Assembly: GCA_017475185.1 (NCBI GenBank)
Contig: JAFVGB010000023.1
Location: 13,461 to 77,460 of the forward strand
Reading direction: 5' to 3'
Source of the DNA: Clostridia bacterium
Lineage (GTDB): Bacteria; Bacillota_A; Clostridia; TANB77; CAG-508
Length of the DNA: 64,000 nucleotides
Positions 37,542-45,908 of this stretch are shown here, piece after piece (positions within the stretch are counted from its first letter, which is position 1; the number at the start of each line of letters is the position of its first letter). Position numbers and translations under genes: made by a program. The notes under the pieces were generated by a model, which made no database searches, was not told the DNA's origin, and saw only the letters and a program-made list of their open reading frames with translations.

Positions 37542-37602
37542 AGTGCATATATATAAAGGTCAGATGCACTTTGTTTCAAGCAAATAGGTCAGTAACTGCT
37601 TG
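37542..37602 (+). promoter_or_regulatory. Two leader hairpins with the same AGGTCAG loop motif
   Basis: AGTGCAT/ATGCACT (37542-37570) and CAAGCA/TGCTTG (37577-37602) form two small hairpins in the leader of the unknown gene. Both have AGGTCAG in the loop region (37557-37563 and 37586-37592). The repeated loop suggests binding of a protein or RNA. It matches no riboswitch I know. Confidence 0.45.
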
Positions 37603-37638
37603 AATAATTCAAAATTAATTATTTTGGAGGAAAACAAA

Positions 37639-37965
37639 ATGGCTGCTAATTTGCACATAGAAATGGAATTTGATAAAAAATGGGAAGATAATTTTTCAAT
37701 TATTGTGTATGAAAATGAAATTTGCAAAGAATATAATAGAGCAGGTTTTTCAAATTTATATGCAAGTAAAAAAGAACTTATACGGAAAATTTCACTTTTA
37801 GAAGACATTACACCTGAAATGATTTTTATACTTGAAAATATCACAGATATCACCGGGTTTGAAATTATTTTAGATACTCACGCATTAATAATATTAACAA
37901 ATTCTTCAAAAATCACTACTGATATTTTAAAACCATTATATCGAATCTTTAGCAACTTACAATGA
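37639..37965 (+). CDS. Unknown 108-residue protein
   Basis: I do not recognise this protein. It is acidic and has no membrane segment. It starts AANLHIEMEFDKKWEDNFSIIVYENE and shows alternating strands and helices in the second half (EIILDTHALIILTNSS). The start at 37639 has GGAGG upstream; the frame begins at 37600 without a ribosome site. It is a single + strand gene inserted between the rsmE-gmk and priA-def-fmt blocks, at the place where coaBC often lies. It has its own strong promoter, a structured leader and a terminator, so it is likely expressed alone. Confidence 0.7.
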   Translation: MAANLHIEMEFDKKWEDNFSIIVYENEICKEYNRAGFSNLYASKKELIRKISLLEDITPEMIFILENITDITGFEIILDTHALIILTNSSKITTDILKPLYRIFSNLQ

Positions 37966-37971
37966 CCTAAA

Positions 37972-38010
37972 AAATTCGGGCAGATTATCTCAAATAATCT
38001 GTCCGAATTC
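37972..38010. terminator. Strong bidirectional terminator
   Basis: AATTCGGGCAGATTAT and ATAATCTGTCCGAATT form a 16-position stem with one mismatch. It separates the unknown + gene from the converging gmk gene. Confidence 0.88.
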
Positions 38011-38036
38011 GTTATATGTAACAATTCTAAATATTA

Positions 38037-38612
38037 CTAAAAATCATTTATCTCATCACTTGCTTCATGTCTAATTATATCCATAATAATATCTACTGTT
38101 TTTTCTAAATTATTATTTTTTAAAACATAATCATACATACTAATCTTAGATTCTTCATACTCTAATCTGTTTAATCTTAATGTAATATCTTTTTCAGATG
38201 GTTTATCAATTCTATTTTCTAATCTTTTACGTAATACCTCTTTTGGAACTCTTAGGAATATTGTAACTACTTTTGTATCCTGTCTTAAAATATCTATCAA
38301 TCTTTCAGTTCCATTAACATCCATATCTTTAACTATTATCTTACCACTTTGAATTTTTTCGTTCATAAGTTTTCTAGAAGTTCCGTAATAATGTTCATGA
38401 TGTACATCATATTCATATAATTCATTGTCTTTTATCATTCTTTCAAATTCTTCTGTTGATACAAAATTATAAATTACTCCTGGAATGTCTCCTGGTCTTT
38501 CTGGTCTATCTGTATAAGATGGTAAAGATTCTACATTTTCCATTCTTTTAATTAATTCTTTTTTTATTGTGTCTTTTCCTGCTCCTGAAACTCCTGATAA
38601 TAATATTAACAT
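38037..38612 (-). CDS. gmk: Guanylate kinase
   Basis: This 191-residue enzyme phosphorylates GMP to GDP. The P-loop is GVSGAGKDT, with Asp where most guanylate kinases have Ser. The GMP-binding region has SYTDRPERPGDI and YNFVSTEEFERM, and YEYDVHHEHYYGTS follows. The P-loop and TDRP variants are somewhat divergent from the usual GPSGVGKGT and STTTRxPR, so a related nucleoside-monophosphate kinase is possible. It overlaps rpoZ by 7 bases, the usual partner. Confidence 0.85.
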   Translation of the reverse strand: MLILLSGVSGAGKDTIKKELIKRMENVESLPSYTDRPERPGDIPGVIYNFVSTEEFERMIKDNELYEYDVHHEHYYGTSRKLMNEKIQSGKIIVKDMDVNGTERLIDILRQDTKVVTIFLRVPKEVLRKRLENRIDKPSEKDITLRLNRLEYEESKISMYDYVLKNNNLEKTVDIIMDIIRHEASDEINDF

Positions 38613-38794
38613 ACCTTCACCTTACCTTCTACAATTTCATCTGCTGCAAGTGATACAGTTGAAACATCATCTGAATTTGTTAATACCTCACTTCCCTCTG
38701 CAATTTGTCTTGCTCTTTTTGAAGTAGCAATAACTAATTTAAATCTGTTTTCTGTTTTTGTTAATAATTCAGTAACTGTTGGTTTTACTATCAT
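38606..38794 (-). CDS. rpoZ: RNA polymerase omega subunit
   Basis: This 62-residue protein matches the short omega subunit: NRFKLVIATSKRARQIAEGS is the family core. It lies directly upstream of gmk, as in most Firmicutes. Omega helps assemble RNA polymerase around the beta-prime subunit. AAAGGGATG precedes the ATG. Confidence 0.92.
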   Translation of the reverse strand: MIVKPTVTELLTKTENRFKLVIATSKRARQIAEGSEVLTNSDDVSTVSLAADEIVEGKVKVC

Positions 38795-38876
38795 TTTTAA
38801 TACATCCCTTTCTTTTTTATTTTAATTTAACTTAACCTGTTTTCAGCTTTCCAATTCTTTAGTATGAAACAATAAT

Positions 38877-39752
38877 TTACTCAATATTTTGTATTTGTTC
38901 TCTTATGTCTTCCATAGCAGTTTTGATTTCAATAGCTAAATTAGTTATTTCAAGCTTAACTGATTTAGATGCAATAGTATTTGTTTCTCTATTCATTTCC
39001 TGAATTAAGAAATCAATTTTCTTTCCTACTGGTTCTTTGGTTTCTAATAAATTTTTAAATTGTACTATGTGACTACGTAACCTTGTTAATTCTTCTTCTA
39101 TTGAACATTTATCAGCATATATTACAATTTCTTGAGCTAATCTTGTTTCATCAACAACATCCGTCTGTAAAACTTCTTTAACTCTTTCTCTTAATTTTAC
39201 TACATATTCTTCAATAAGTCCAGTAGTATAAGAAAAAATGCTGTTAACCAATTGTTCTACATTATCTATTCTTATTTTTAGGTCTTGTTTAATTCTTTCT
39301 CCTTCTGCCTCACGCATATCTACAAAATTGTAAACAGCTTCATTTACACATTTTTCAAGTTCTCTCCAAATAACATCACTCTCATCATCTTGAATTTTTA
39401 ATTGAAGAACATCTGGCATTTTAGTTATTTCAGTAACGCGAATTTTATCATCTAATGAATTTTCAATAGCTAATTCTCTTAACTGATTAATATAGTTTCT
39501 TGCTAGCTCTTTATTAATAACAACATCTTTTCCTTCTTCACTATAGTTATTAAAAGTAACAAATACATCAACTTTTCCTCTGGAAATATTATTGGAAATA
39601 ATTTTTTTAATCTTTTCTTCAAAACACATTATATTACGTGGTAGTTTAATTGAGATATCACTATATTTGTGGTTTACAGATTTAATTTCAACAATATATT
39701 CTCTTGAATTTTCTTCTACTTTACTTCTTCCAAATCCAGTCATACTTTTCAT
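38877..39752 (-). CDS. yicC: YicC family endoribonuclease
   Basis: This 291-residue protein has the YicC N-terminal start MKSMTGFGRSKVE, the EIKSVNHKYSDISIKLPR segment and the C-terminal CSIEEELTRLRSHIVQFK...KKIDFLIQEMNRETNTIASK signature. YicC proteins are RNases that act on certain small RNAs. In Bacillus relatives remA lies between yicC and gmk, but no remA frame is present in the 80-base gap here. Confidence 0.95.
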   Translation of the reverse strand: MKSMTGFGRSKVEENSREYIVEIKSVNHKYSDISIKLPRNIMCFEEKIKKIISNNISRGKVDVFVTFNNYSEEGKDVVINKELARNYINQLRELAIENSLDDKIRVTEITKMPDVLQLKIQDDESDVIWRELEKCVNEAVYNFVDMREAEGERIKQDLKIRIDNVEQLVNSIFSYTTGLIEEYVVKLRERVKEVLQTDVVDETRLAQEIVIYADKCSIEEELTRLRSHIVQFKNLLETKEPVGKKIDFLIQEMNRETNTIASKSVKLEITNLAIEIKTAMEDIREQIQNIE

Positions 39753-39778
39753 ATTTTTATACCTCTACACTCATATTT

Positions 39779-40855
39779 TTATTCCTCAATATTTTTCTTC
39801 TTTTGCACAATTTCCTTAATATCATTATTATCATTTTTGTATTTTTTTATAGCCTTTATAGCTAAAATTATTGATTTCAATATGTAATAACATAATATTA
39901 CTACTCCAATATACATCACGATTTTTATTAAACTATCAAAATATAATTTAACCACGTATATTAAGCATAAATTTGCAGCCCCAAACGACAAAATTTCTAT
40001 TCCGTTCATTGCTATTTTTGAATTATCTTTTTTATATGAAACTTCTAAAATAAAAATTCCTAAAGCTAAAATTCCTAATGTGATAATTTTCATGTCTTTT
40101 TCTAAAATTTCAGTATCAATATTTTTACTTCCTAAAACTATAATTATTAAATATATAATCATGAATACTGAAATACCCATATTGATTAAAACTTCTTTTA
40201 TAATATTTTTCTTTTGTTTTTTATCAACTTTATTTTCAATTGCTTCTCTTATTTCTTTTAAGCTTATAGTATCATATTTACTCTCGTCTTCTGATACTTT
40301 TTCTGCTTCTTCTGAATTTTCTATATTTTCTGTTTTTTCTTCTAACTCTATATTTTTTTCTATTTTGTCTTCATTTTCAGTTTTTATTTTGATATTAATT
40401 TTTTCTACTTTTTCTTCTTCTTTTTTGTTATCAATATTTGTCTTTTTTGAAGTATTATTTTTACTTTCTGATACCTTTTTTTCTATAACAGCTTCTTTTT
40501 TATTTGAATTCGTCTTTTTTCTTGATATAGTTGAAGTCTTAGAGGATGTAGTCTTGGTTGTTGAAGCCTTTGTTGTTGAGACCTTTGCTGTTTTTGGATT
40601 CTTTGTAGTCTTATTTTTATTAGCCGTTCCCGTTGTTTTTTTTGTGCTTGTACTTTTTTCTGTTTTCTTTTTAGCTGTATTTCCTGTACTTTTTTTATTA
40701 GCAGTTGATTTTGTACTTTTAGATTTTTGTGACTTATTTTCTTGTTCCATACTATCAGTTGTAGTTTTTTTTGCATTTTTTTTCTTTGTTGTAGTATTAC
40801 TTTTATTTTCAGTTTCTTTTTCTGTACTATTTTTCTTTTCCTTAACTTCACTCAT
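39779..40855 (-). CDS. Membrane protein with a long Lys/Thr/Ser-rich N-terminus, unknown function
   Basis: The first 200 residues are low-complexity, very rich in Lys, Thr, Ser and Asn, then Glu/Lys. A helical stretch (SLKEIREAIENKVDKKQKKN) is followed by four membrane segments and a charged tail. I start at 40855, one base after the rsmE stop; an ATG at 40867 is also possible. It lies between rsmE and yicC on the same strand. The N-terminus resembles disordered tails of nucleic-acid or cell-wall binding proteins, but no function can be assigned. Confidence 0.65.
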   Translation of the reverse strand: MSEVKEKKNSTEKETENKSNTTTKKKNAKKTTTDSMEQENKSQKSKSTKSTANKKSTGNTAKKKTEKSTSTKKTTGTANKNKTTKNPKTAKVSTTKASTTKTTSSKTSTISRKKTNSNKKEAVIEKKVSESKNNTSKKTNIDNKKEEEKVEKINIKIKTENEDKIEKNIELEEKTENIENSEEAEKVSEDESKYDTISLKEIREAIENKVDKKQKKNIIKEVLINMGISVFMIIYLIIIVLGSKNIDTEILEKDMKIITLGILALGIFILEVSYKKDNSKIAMNGIEILSFGAANLCLIYVVKLYFDSLIKIVMYIGVVILCYYILKSIILAIKAIKKYKNDNNDIKEIVQKKKNIEE

Positions 40856-40856
40856 T

Positions 40857-41627
40857 TTATACTTCATTCCTTTCGAATTCATACATAATAATACTTAGGA
40901 TAGCTAATGCTACTGTTTCAGTTCTTAGTATTCTATTTCCAAGACTTATCACTTTTGCACCACTTTTTTTCATTAATTCAACTTCCGATATATCTACTCC
41001 ACCTTCTGGTCCTATTATTACTGCTATTTTGAATTCAGATAAGTTCTCACTATTCTTTTTCAATTCGTTTGATTTCAAAACTTCTTTTAATAAAACTTCT
41101 TTTTCATTTTCATAACACAACAATACTAAGTCATAATCTCCAAATTCACTGCCGATTTCCTTTATATTTTTTATATTGCAAATTTCAGGTATAATATCTC
41201 TTCCACTTTGTTTAGCAGCTACTTCTGCAATTTTCTGCCATCTTTCCCTCTTTTTTATTTTATCTTTTTCATCTAATTTTACTATACATCTTTTCATTTC
41301 AATTGGAGTAATTTTATCTACTCCTAATTCAACTGATTTTTGAATTATTAGTTCCATTTTATCTGCTTTTGGTAATCCTTGATAGATATGAACCTTCACA
41401 TTGGACTCTGCTATATTTTCAATAGTTTCCACTATACCACACATAATTTCATCTTTACAAAAATCATTTATTTTAGCCTTATAATTCATTGAATCAGATT
41501 CGTTACATATATAAAGTTCATCTCCCACTTTCATCCTAAGCACATTTTTTATATGATTAACATCTTTACCAATAATACGAATCTTATTATTATCAACCTG
41601 TTCACTATTAACAAAAAATTTTGGCAT
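40857..41627 (-). CDS. rsmE: 16S rRNA m3U1498 methyltransferase
   Basis: This 256-residue SPOUT methyltransferase modifies U1498 of 16S rRNA. The N-terminal PUA-like part starts PKFFVNSEQ and contains HIKNVLRMKVGDELYICN. The SPOUT part has KSVELGVDKITPIEMKRC, AAKQSGRDIIPEI, IGPEGGVDISEVEL and LGNRILRTETVALAIL. I start at 41627, behind GAGAGAG; the longer frame from 41672 has no ribosome site. Confidence 0.95.
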   Translation of the reverse strand: MPKFFVNSEQVDNNKIRIIGKDVNHIKNVLRMKVGDELYICNESDSMNYKAKINDFCKDEIMCGIVETIENIAESNVKVHIYQGLPKADKMELIIQKSVELGVDKITPIEMKRCIVKLDEKDKIKKRERWQKIAEVAAKQSGRDIIPEICNIKNIKEIGSEFGDYDLVLLCYENEKEVLLKEVLKSNELKKNSENLSEFKIAVIIGPEGGVDISEVELMKKSGAKVISLGNRILRTETVALAILSIIMYEFERNEV

Positions 41628-41698
41628 AAAAACTCTCTCTTTCCTAAATTTATCATAATTATACCATATCAATGGTTCTTTGTCTAGGTTGAAAACAT

Positions 41699-41733
41699 CA
41701 AAAAAAGTCGTACAATAAAGTACGACTTTTTTA
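41699..41733. terminator. Bidirectional terminator before rsmE
   Basis: AAAAAGTCGTAC and GTACGACTTTTT form a perfect stem with an AATAAA loop and T-runs. It ends the SPFH gene transcript on the - strand. Confidence 0.9.
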
Positions 41734-41740
41734 CAATTTA

Positions 41741-43036
41741 TTAAAGTTTAGTTCCGCATTCTCCGCAGAATTTTGCTCCTTCATTTATTTTTGCTCCACA
41801 ATTAGGGCAGAATTTTCCTTCTGGTTTCTTAGTTCCACATTCTCCACAGAATTTTCCTGTTACTGTGTTACCACATGTTGGGCAAACCCATCCATTAGAT
41901 GCGTTTTCTGCAACAGGTGCAGTATTTGTATTATCAGCAGCTGGTGTTTCTGTTGAAACAGGTTCTTGTGCTGGTGTTGGTTCAACAGGTTGTGGTTCTG
42001 GTTGAACTGGTGCTGTTGGTGTATCTGGTTGTAATGGATTTCCTGTTGGTTGGCTAGCTGTTTGAGCAGGATTAAATGCATTTTGCATTACACTATTTCC
42101 CATACCTCCTGACATCATATTCATCATACCAATTCCCATAAATCCATTAGCTGCTCCTGCTGAATTGCTTGCAGCTTTTTCCATAACATCAAGTACACGA
42201 CCTTGTTGCATTCTTGAATTTGAATTGTGTTCATATTCTTCAATTTTTCTTTCAGAATCTGCATCTGGAGTAACTGATTCAACAGCAAAAACTTCGATTT
42301 GTAAACCTCTTCTTCTTACTGGTTCATCAAAAACTTTTTCATCCATCATTTGCTTAATTTCATCTGTTTGACTTGGTAATTCTAATACTGGAACTTTATG
42401 AGCTGAATTTCCTAATTCATTTAATACATTTTGGAATACAGCAACAACCTCTGAACGAATTTGTTCTGTTAATTCTGATACTCTGTATTCATTAGCTGTT
42501 CCTGCTATATTATTCATAAATAATGCTGGATTTACTAATCTAAATGTATATGTACCAAAACATTTTACCTTTAATGCTAAAGGTGTAAATTGTCCTGTGA
42601 TTTCATTTGCTATTGCATGTGACCAATCTTGATATGGCACAGGTGCTGGTGTTCCAAATTTATTTTTTATAATTTCTTTTATGTTAAAGAAGAATACACA
42701 TTGTTCTTTAGCTGATGCACCATTATATGTAAATCTTTGCCACATTTCTTTAAATACTGCACCAAATTGTCCAGCAAAGAAAGATGGGCTTGATGATGTA
42801 TCAAATGTATAATATCCATCTTCAGCAGTTGCGTCAATAACTCTACCATTATCATATATAACTGCGCATTGTCCGGGTGCAACTATAATAGTACTTTTAT
42901 TTGTTATAACTCCTGTTGGTGTTGTTTTTTTCTTCATTAGAATATCATTTCCTAAATCTTCACATCTAATTGCTTCTTTCCATTGATCTTGCATTGTGCT
43001 TCCAATTGCACTTGCTGCTGCTTTAATTAATCCCAT
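41741..43036 (-). CDS. SPFH/Band 7 protein with C-terminal zinc ribbons (YdjI-like)
   Basis: This 431-residue protein has a YdjI-type SPFH core (about 1-290): STIIVAPGQCAVIYDNGRV, AQFGAVFKEMWQRF and an EYRVSELTEQIRSEVVAVFQNVL segment. A Met/Gly-rich part and a Pro/Thr-rich linker follow. The C-terminus holds two double zinc ribbons with CPTC/CGEC and CPNC/CGEC pairs. In Bacillus YdjI helps place PspA at the membrane under stress. No PspA gene lies here; a Tim44-like zinc-ribbon protein lies just upstream. The role is inferred from family. Confidence 0.85.
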   Translation of the reverse strand: MGLIKAAASAIGSTMQDQWKEAIRCEDLGNDILMKKKTTPTGVITNKSTIIVAPGQCAVIYDNGRVIDATAEDGYYTFDTSSSPSFFAGQFGAVFKEMWQRFTYNGASAKEQCVFFFNIKEIIKNKFGTPAPVPYQDWSHAIANEITGQFTPLALKVKCFGTYTFRLVNPALFMNNIAGTANEYRVSELTEQIRSEVVAVFQNVLNELGNSAHKVPVLELPSQTDEIKQMMDEKVFDEPVRRRGLQIEVFAVESVTPDADSERKIEEYEHNSNSRMQQGRVLDVMEKAASNSAGAANGFMGIGMMNMMSGGMGNSVMQNAFNPAQTASQPTGNPLQPDTPTAPVQPEPQPVEPTPAQEPVSTETPAADNTNTAPVAENASNGWVCPTCGNTVTGKFCGECGTKKPEGKFCPNCGAKINEGAKFCGECGTKL

Positions 43037-43132
43037 AATTTTTACCTCCTAAAATTATACTTAACTGAAATTATACTACAATTTTTTAATTTTAACAATA
43101 CATTTTATTCATTTTCTACATTTATAAATATA

Positions 43133-43897
43133 TTACTTATAATCTTCTGAATAAGAAACCATATACCATCCCTTTAAATTAATTGGTTTAATATATGTCC
43201 CACAATATTGACAATTTCCTTCACCTAATTTTCCAAGTGGTGCTCCACAATTTGGACAACTAATAGTGTGTGCCATTTGATTATATTTAAATTTTGTTTC
43301 ATCATAAACATACACAAACTGTGTTGTATATCTCGTTTGTCTTTTTAAATCAGAAAATTTCTTGTTTTTAGCTTTATTGCTATCGTCGCTATAATAATAT
43401 TCTAAAGTTGTTGATAAAGTAACTGTAGCTTTTCCAGCACTTTTCAAATAGTCTTTTATTGCGTGTCTATGAAAAACAACATCATCATATTTTATGTTAA
43501 TATTATTGTTTTTTATATCTTGAACTTTATCTCTAATTGTTGAATACATATAAATTAAATCATTATCATTTCTTATAGCTTCAACTGATTTTTCCTCTAT
43601 TGCATTAAATATTTTAAGTAAATTTTTCTCAACTTTGCTAAACAAAAAATCTTTATTAAAATCTTGAAAATCCCTTAGAATAGCTGGTTCCAATACTTTT
43701 GTCATTCCACTAACATTTTTTTCTCTCATATATTCTTGTCTTTCTATGTCTTTTACATTTTTTGCAGCATTGACAATTTCCTTCATTTTAACCGGACCTA
43801 CAACTCCTCTTACTTTTATATATATTGCTCCAACTATTACTGCTATTCCTGCTATTATTCCTAAGCAAGCACCTAAAAATCCTAATATAAAACTCAT
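43133..43897 (-). CDS. Tim44-like membrane protein with a zinc ribbon
   Basis: This 254-residue protein has an N-terminal membrane segment (about 4-28), then a helical region and a Tim44-like domain (about 80-215: AILRDFQDFNKDFLFSKVEK...TTLEYYYSD). The C-terminus has a zinc ribbon CPNCGAPLG...CQYCG. The strong GGGAGG lies 26 bases before the ATG, with a short AAGG/CCTT hairpin between, so translation may be weak. It sits 97 bases upstream of the SPFH gene, and both have zinc ribbons, so they may work together at the membrane. Confidence 0.75.
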   Translation of the reverse strand: MSFILGFLGACLGIIAGIAVIVGAIYIKVRGVVGPVKMKEIVNAAKNVKDIERQEYMREKNVSGMTKVLEPAILRDFQDFNKDFLFSKVEKNLLKIFNAIEEKSVEAIRNDNDLIYMYSTIRDKVQDIKNNNINIKYDDVVFHRHAIKDYLKSAGKATVTLSTTLEYYYSDDSNKAKNKKFSDLKRQTRYTTQFVYVYDETKFKYNQMAHTISCPNCGAPLGKLGEGNCQYCGTYIKPINLKGWYMVSYSEDYK

Positions 43898-43987
43898 ATA
43901 AATTTAAGGATTTCCCTTATGCCTCCCTTCAAAAAAATATAACAATATATTATCCATTTTTTAGCAATTTGTCAAATAATATAATTT

Positions 43988-44027
43988 AAAAAAAAGATAT
44001 AATTTATAAATAAATTATATCTTTTTT
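43988..44027 (-). terminator. Terminator of the surface protein gene
   Basis: AAAAAAGATATAATTTA and TAAATTATATCTTTTTT arms form an AT-rich stem with flanking A- and T-runs. Confidence 0.8.
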
Positions 44028-44031
44028 ATGA

Positions 44032-45438
44032 TTATTTTTCCATTTTATATTTAACAAAACTTCCTAATCCTATTATTGAAAATACAACTATTGCAACTAT
44101 AATTCCTGTATCATTTGAACCAGTTTGTGGAATCTCTTCTTTAGCTAAATTTGGTGTTTCTATAACAACTTCTTTTTCTTTACTGCTTTGATTATTTGTA
44201 TTTTTACTTGTTTCTTTTTTATTATCTTTTACATTTTGATTTGATGTTTTGCTATCATTATTTGTATTTTCTTTAACATCTTTTTTAGTATTTGTACTGC
44301 TTGATTTACTTGTATTACTTGTTTTTTCTGTTTTAGTTTTATTTGCATTATTATCTTTGTTTTCAGTACTTTCTTTCTTATTATCTGTACCTTTTTTATT
44401 ATCTACTTCTTGTTTAGTAACAACATTATCTTTAACAACTGTTTTATTTTCTTCTTTATTTTTATTCGCATCATTTACTTTATTTTCATTTTTGTTAACT
44501 ACAATTTCTTCATCATTTTTTTGAGTATCTTCGTTTTCTTTGTTTTTATTTATTTCTTTCAAATCTTGATATTCATCTTGATTATCTGCAAGATTTTCCT
44601 CTTTTTTATCTACATGAATAACTATTTCTTCTTCATCTTCTTTTTCAACATTATCTTTTTGTTTATTATCTTCACTGTTTGTAGAAGTTTTTTGTTCTTG
44701 ATTTGATTCTTTTATATTCTCTTCTTTTGGTTCTTCTTCACTTTTTTGCTCTGTGTTATTATTTACTTCATCTTCTACTTTTTCGTTCAATGCTTCAATT
44801 AATTTTTCAGCTAATGTTTCATTTTCTTCTTTACTATCTGCTTTTGGATCTTCATTTTCAATGTTTTTATCAGTTTTCTCTTCTTTTTTACTTTCCTCTT
44901 TTTGCGTATTTTCTTGTTCCTTTTTCTCTGCTTCTTCTAGACTCTTTTCAAGTTCTTCTTCTTTAGCTTGTTCTTTTGAATCTTGATTTACAGTAAAAGT
45001 TTTTGTTGCATAATACATCATATATTTATTTCCATCTGTATTAGCTACACATAAGAAATTATATGTAACCTTTCCAGTAACATTTTTTTGTAGTTCATAA
45101 GTTGATTTGACTTCATTTGAAGCTACATCAATTGTTGTACTTTTTGAATGTTGTTCACTTGTAAACCATTCAATCATTTTATCAATATCTTCTTTTATAT
45201 CTGATGGAATTTCACCTTCAGCCCAATATATACTATGGTTTATATACTCTGATGGTATAGAACCAGTAACAGTTAATGTGTTATTTTTACTATCATAAGT
45301 AATATCACTTAAAGAGACCGTATTACTTGTATTGGCAATTGATGTAAATGCAGGCATTATTAAGTTTGATAATAAAACAAAAACTATTGTCATTGAAATT
45401 ATCGCAGTATATTTGTAAATTTTCTTATTGATTTCCAT
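44032..45438 (-). CDS. Cell-wall-anchored surface protein with an IPQTG sorting signal
   Basis: This 468-residue protein has a signal sequence (about 8-35) and a folded N-terminal domain to about 150, with TVTGSIPSEYINHSIYWAEGEIPSD. A 280-residue Glu/Lys/Asn-rich stalk follows. The C-terminus has IPQTG, a membrane segment and the basic tail KYKMEK, the pattern of sortase substrates (an LPXTG variant). I start at 45438, behind AAAAGGAGG; the frame to 45459 has no site. No sortase gene lies in the window. The domain is not one I recognise, so its ligand is unknown. Confidence 0.82.
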   Translation of the reverse strand: MEINKKIYKYTAIISMTIVFVLLSNLIMPAFTSIANTSNTVSLSDITYDSKNNTLTVTGSIPSEYINHSIYWAEGEIPSDIKEDIDKMIEWFTSEQHSKSTTIDVASNEVKSTYELQKNVTGKVTYNFLCVANTDGNKYMMYYATKTFTVNQDSKEQAKEEELEKSLEEAEKKEQENTQKEESKKEEKTDKNIENEDPKADSKEENETLAEKLIEALNEKVEDEVNNNTEQKSEEEPKEENIKESNQEQKTSTNSEDNKQKDNVEKEDEEEIVIHVDKKEENLADNQDEYQDLKEINKNKENEDTQKNDEEIVVNKNENKVNDANKNKEENKTVVKDNVVTKQEVDNKKGTDNKKESTENKDNNANKTKTEKTSNTSKSSSTNTKKDVKENTNNDSKTSNQNVKDNKKETSKNTNNQSSKEKEVVIETPNLAKEEIPQTGSNDTGIIVAIVVFSIIGLGSFVKYKMEK

Positions 45439-45527
45439 AAAAAAATTCCTCCTTTTCAAACATAATTTATTATATCATGTTTTTCCATATTTTTCAAGTG
45501 TTTTCGAGTTTTTTGTTTTTAAACAAT

Positions 45528-45559
45528 AAAAAAGTAAGCTATTTTTAATAGCTTACTTC
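45528..45559 (-). terminator. Terminator of the tRNA operon
   Basis: AAGTAAGCTATT and AATAGCTTACTT form a perfect 12-bp stem followed by T-runs on the - strand, just after tRNA-Cys. Confidence 0.88.
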
Positions 45560-45561
45560 AT

Positions 45562-45635
45562 TGGAGGCGACACCCGGATTCGAACCGGGGATCAGAGTTT
45601 TGCAGACTCGTGCCTTACCACTTGGCTATGTCGCC
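45562..45635 (-). tRNA. tRNA-Cys (GCA)
   Basis: The - strand folds as a full cloverleaf of 74 bases: acceptor GGCGACA/TGTCGCC, T-arm GGTTCGAATCC and an anticodon loop CTGCAAA with GCA at 45603-45601. Discriminator U and encoded CCA end at 45562. It lies 61 bases downstream of tRNA-Gly. Confidence 0.96.
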
Positions 45636-45696
45636 ATATGAAACATATTTTATTATATGCTCTCTTATGTCATTTTAGTACCATCATAAAATAAAA

Positions 45697-45770
45697 TGGA
45701 GCAGGTAACGGGAATCGGACCCGTAACTAAACCTTGGCAAGGTTTTGTTTTACCACTAAACTATACCTGC
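45697..45770 (-). tRNA. tRNA-Gly (GCC)
   Basis: This 74-base cloverleaf has acceptor GCAGGTA/TACCTGC, T-arm GGTCCGATTCC and an anticodon loop with GCC at 45738-45736. CCA is encoded. It is the first of two tRNA genes behind a clear promoter. Confidence 0.96.
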
Positions 45771-45818
45771 ACATACTCAATTTTTACTATTGTTTTTTGG
45801 GTTACAGTAACAATACTT

Positions 45819-45847
45819 ATAATAGCAAAAAACAAATAAAAAGTCAA
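45819..45847 (-). promoter_or_regulatory. Promoter of the tRNA-Gly/tRNA-Cys operon
   Basis: On the - strand TTGACT (45847-45842), a 17-base spacer and TATTAT (45824-45819) form a near-consensus sigma-A promoter about 50 bases before tRNA-Gly. Confidence 0.8.
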
Positions 45848-45857
45848 TAGCAATTTT

Positions 45858-45901
45858 TAAAAAAAAGTAGATATATTAAAATAATACATCTACTTTTTAT
45901 T
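45858..45901 (-). terminator. Terminator of the aquaporin gene
   Basis: AAAAAGTAGAT and ATCTACTTTTT arms form a stem with flanking A- and T-runs just after the aquaporin stop. It lies upstream of the tRNA promoter. Confidence 0.8.
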
Positions 45902-45908
45902 ATATTAA

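Noticed and set aside
40483..40851. Lys/Gln-rich - strand frame of 122 residues
   Set aside because: It is a +1/-1 frame reading of the low-complexity Lys/Thr-rich part of the gene at 39779-40855.
39592..40898. Long hydrophobic + strand frames opposite yicC and the Lys-rich membrane protein gene
   Set aside because: They are antisense shadows of genes with strong family or composition support and have no ribosome sites.
41860..42081. His/Gln-rich - strand frame
   Set aside because: It is an alternative frame of the Pro/Thr-rich linker of the SPFH gene.
44249..44986. Several Phe/Leu/Ser-rich + strand frames
   Set aside because: They are antisense to the repetitive Glu/Lys stalk of the IPQTG protein.
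44032..45438. Tandem repeats or a CRISPR-like array in the Glu/Lys stalk region
   Set aside because: The DNA is low-complexity coding sequence without regular repeat and spacer lengths.
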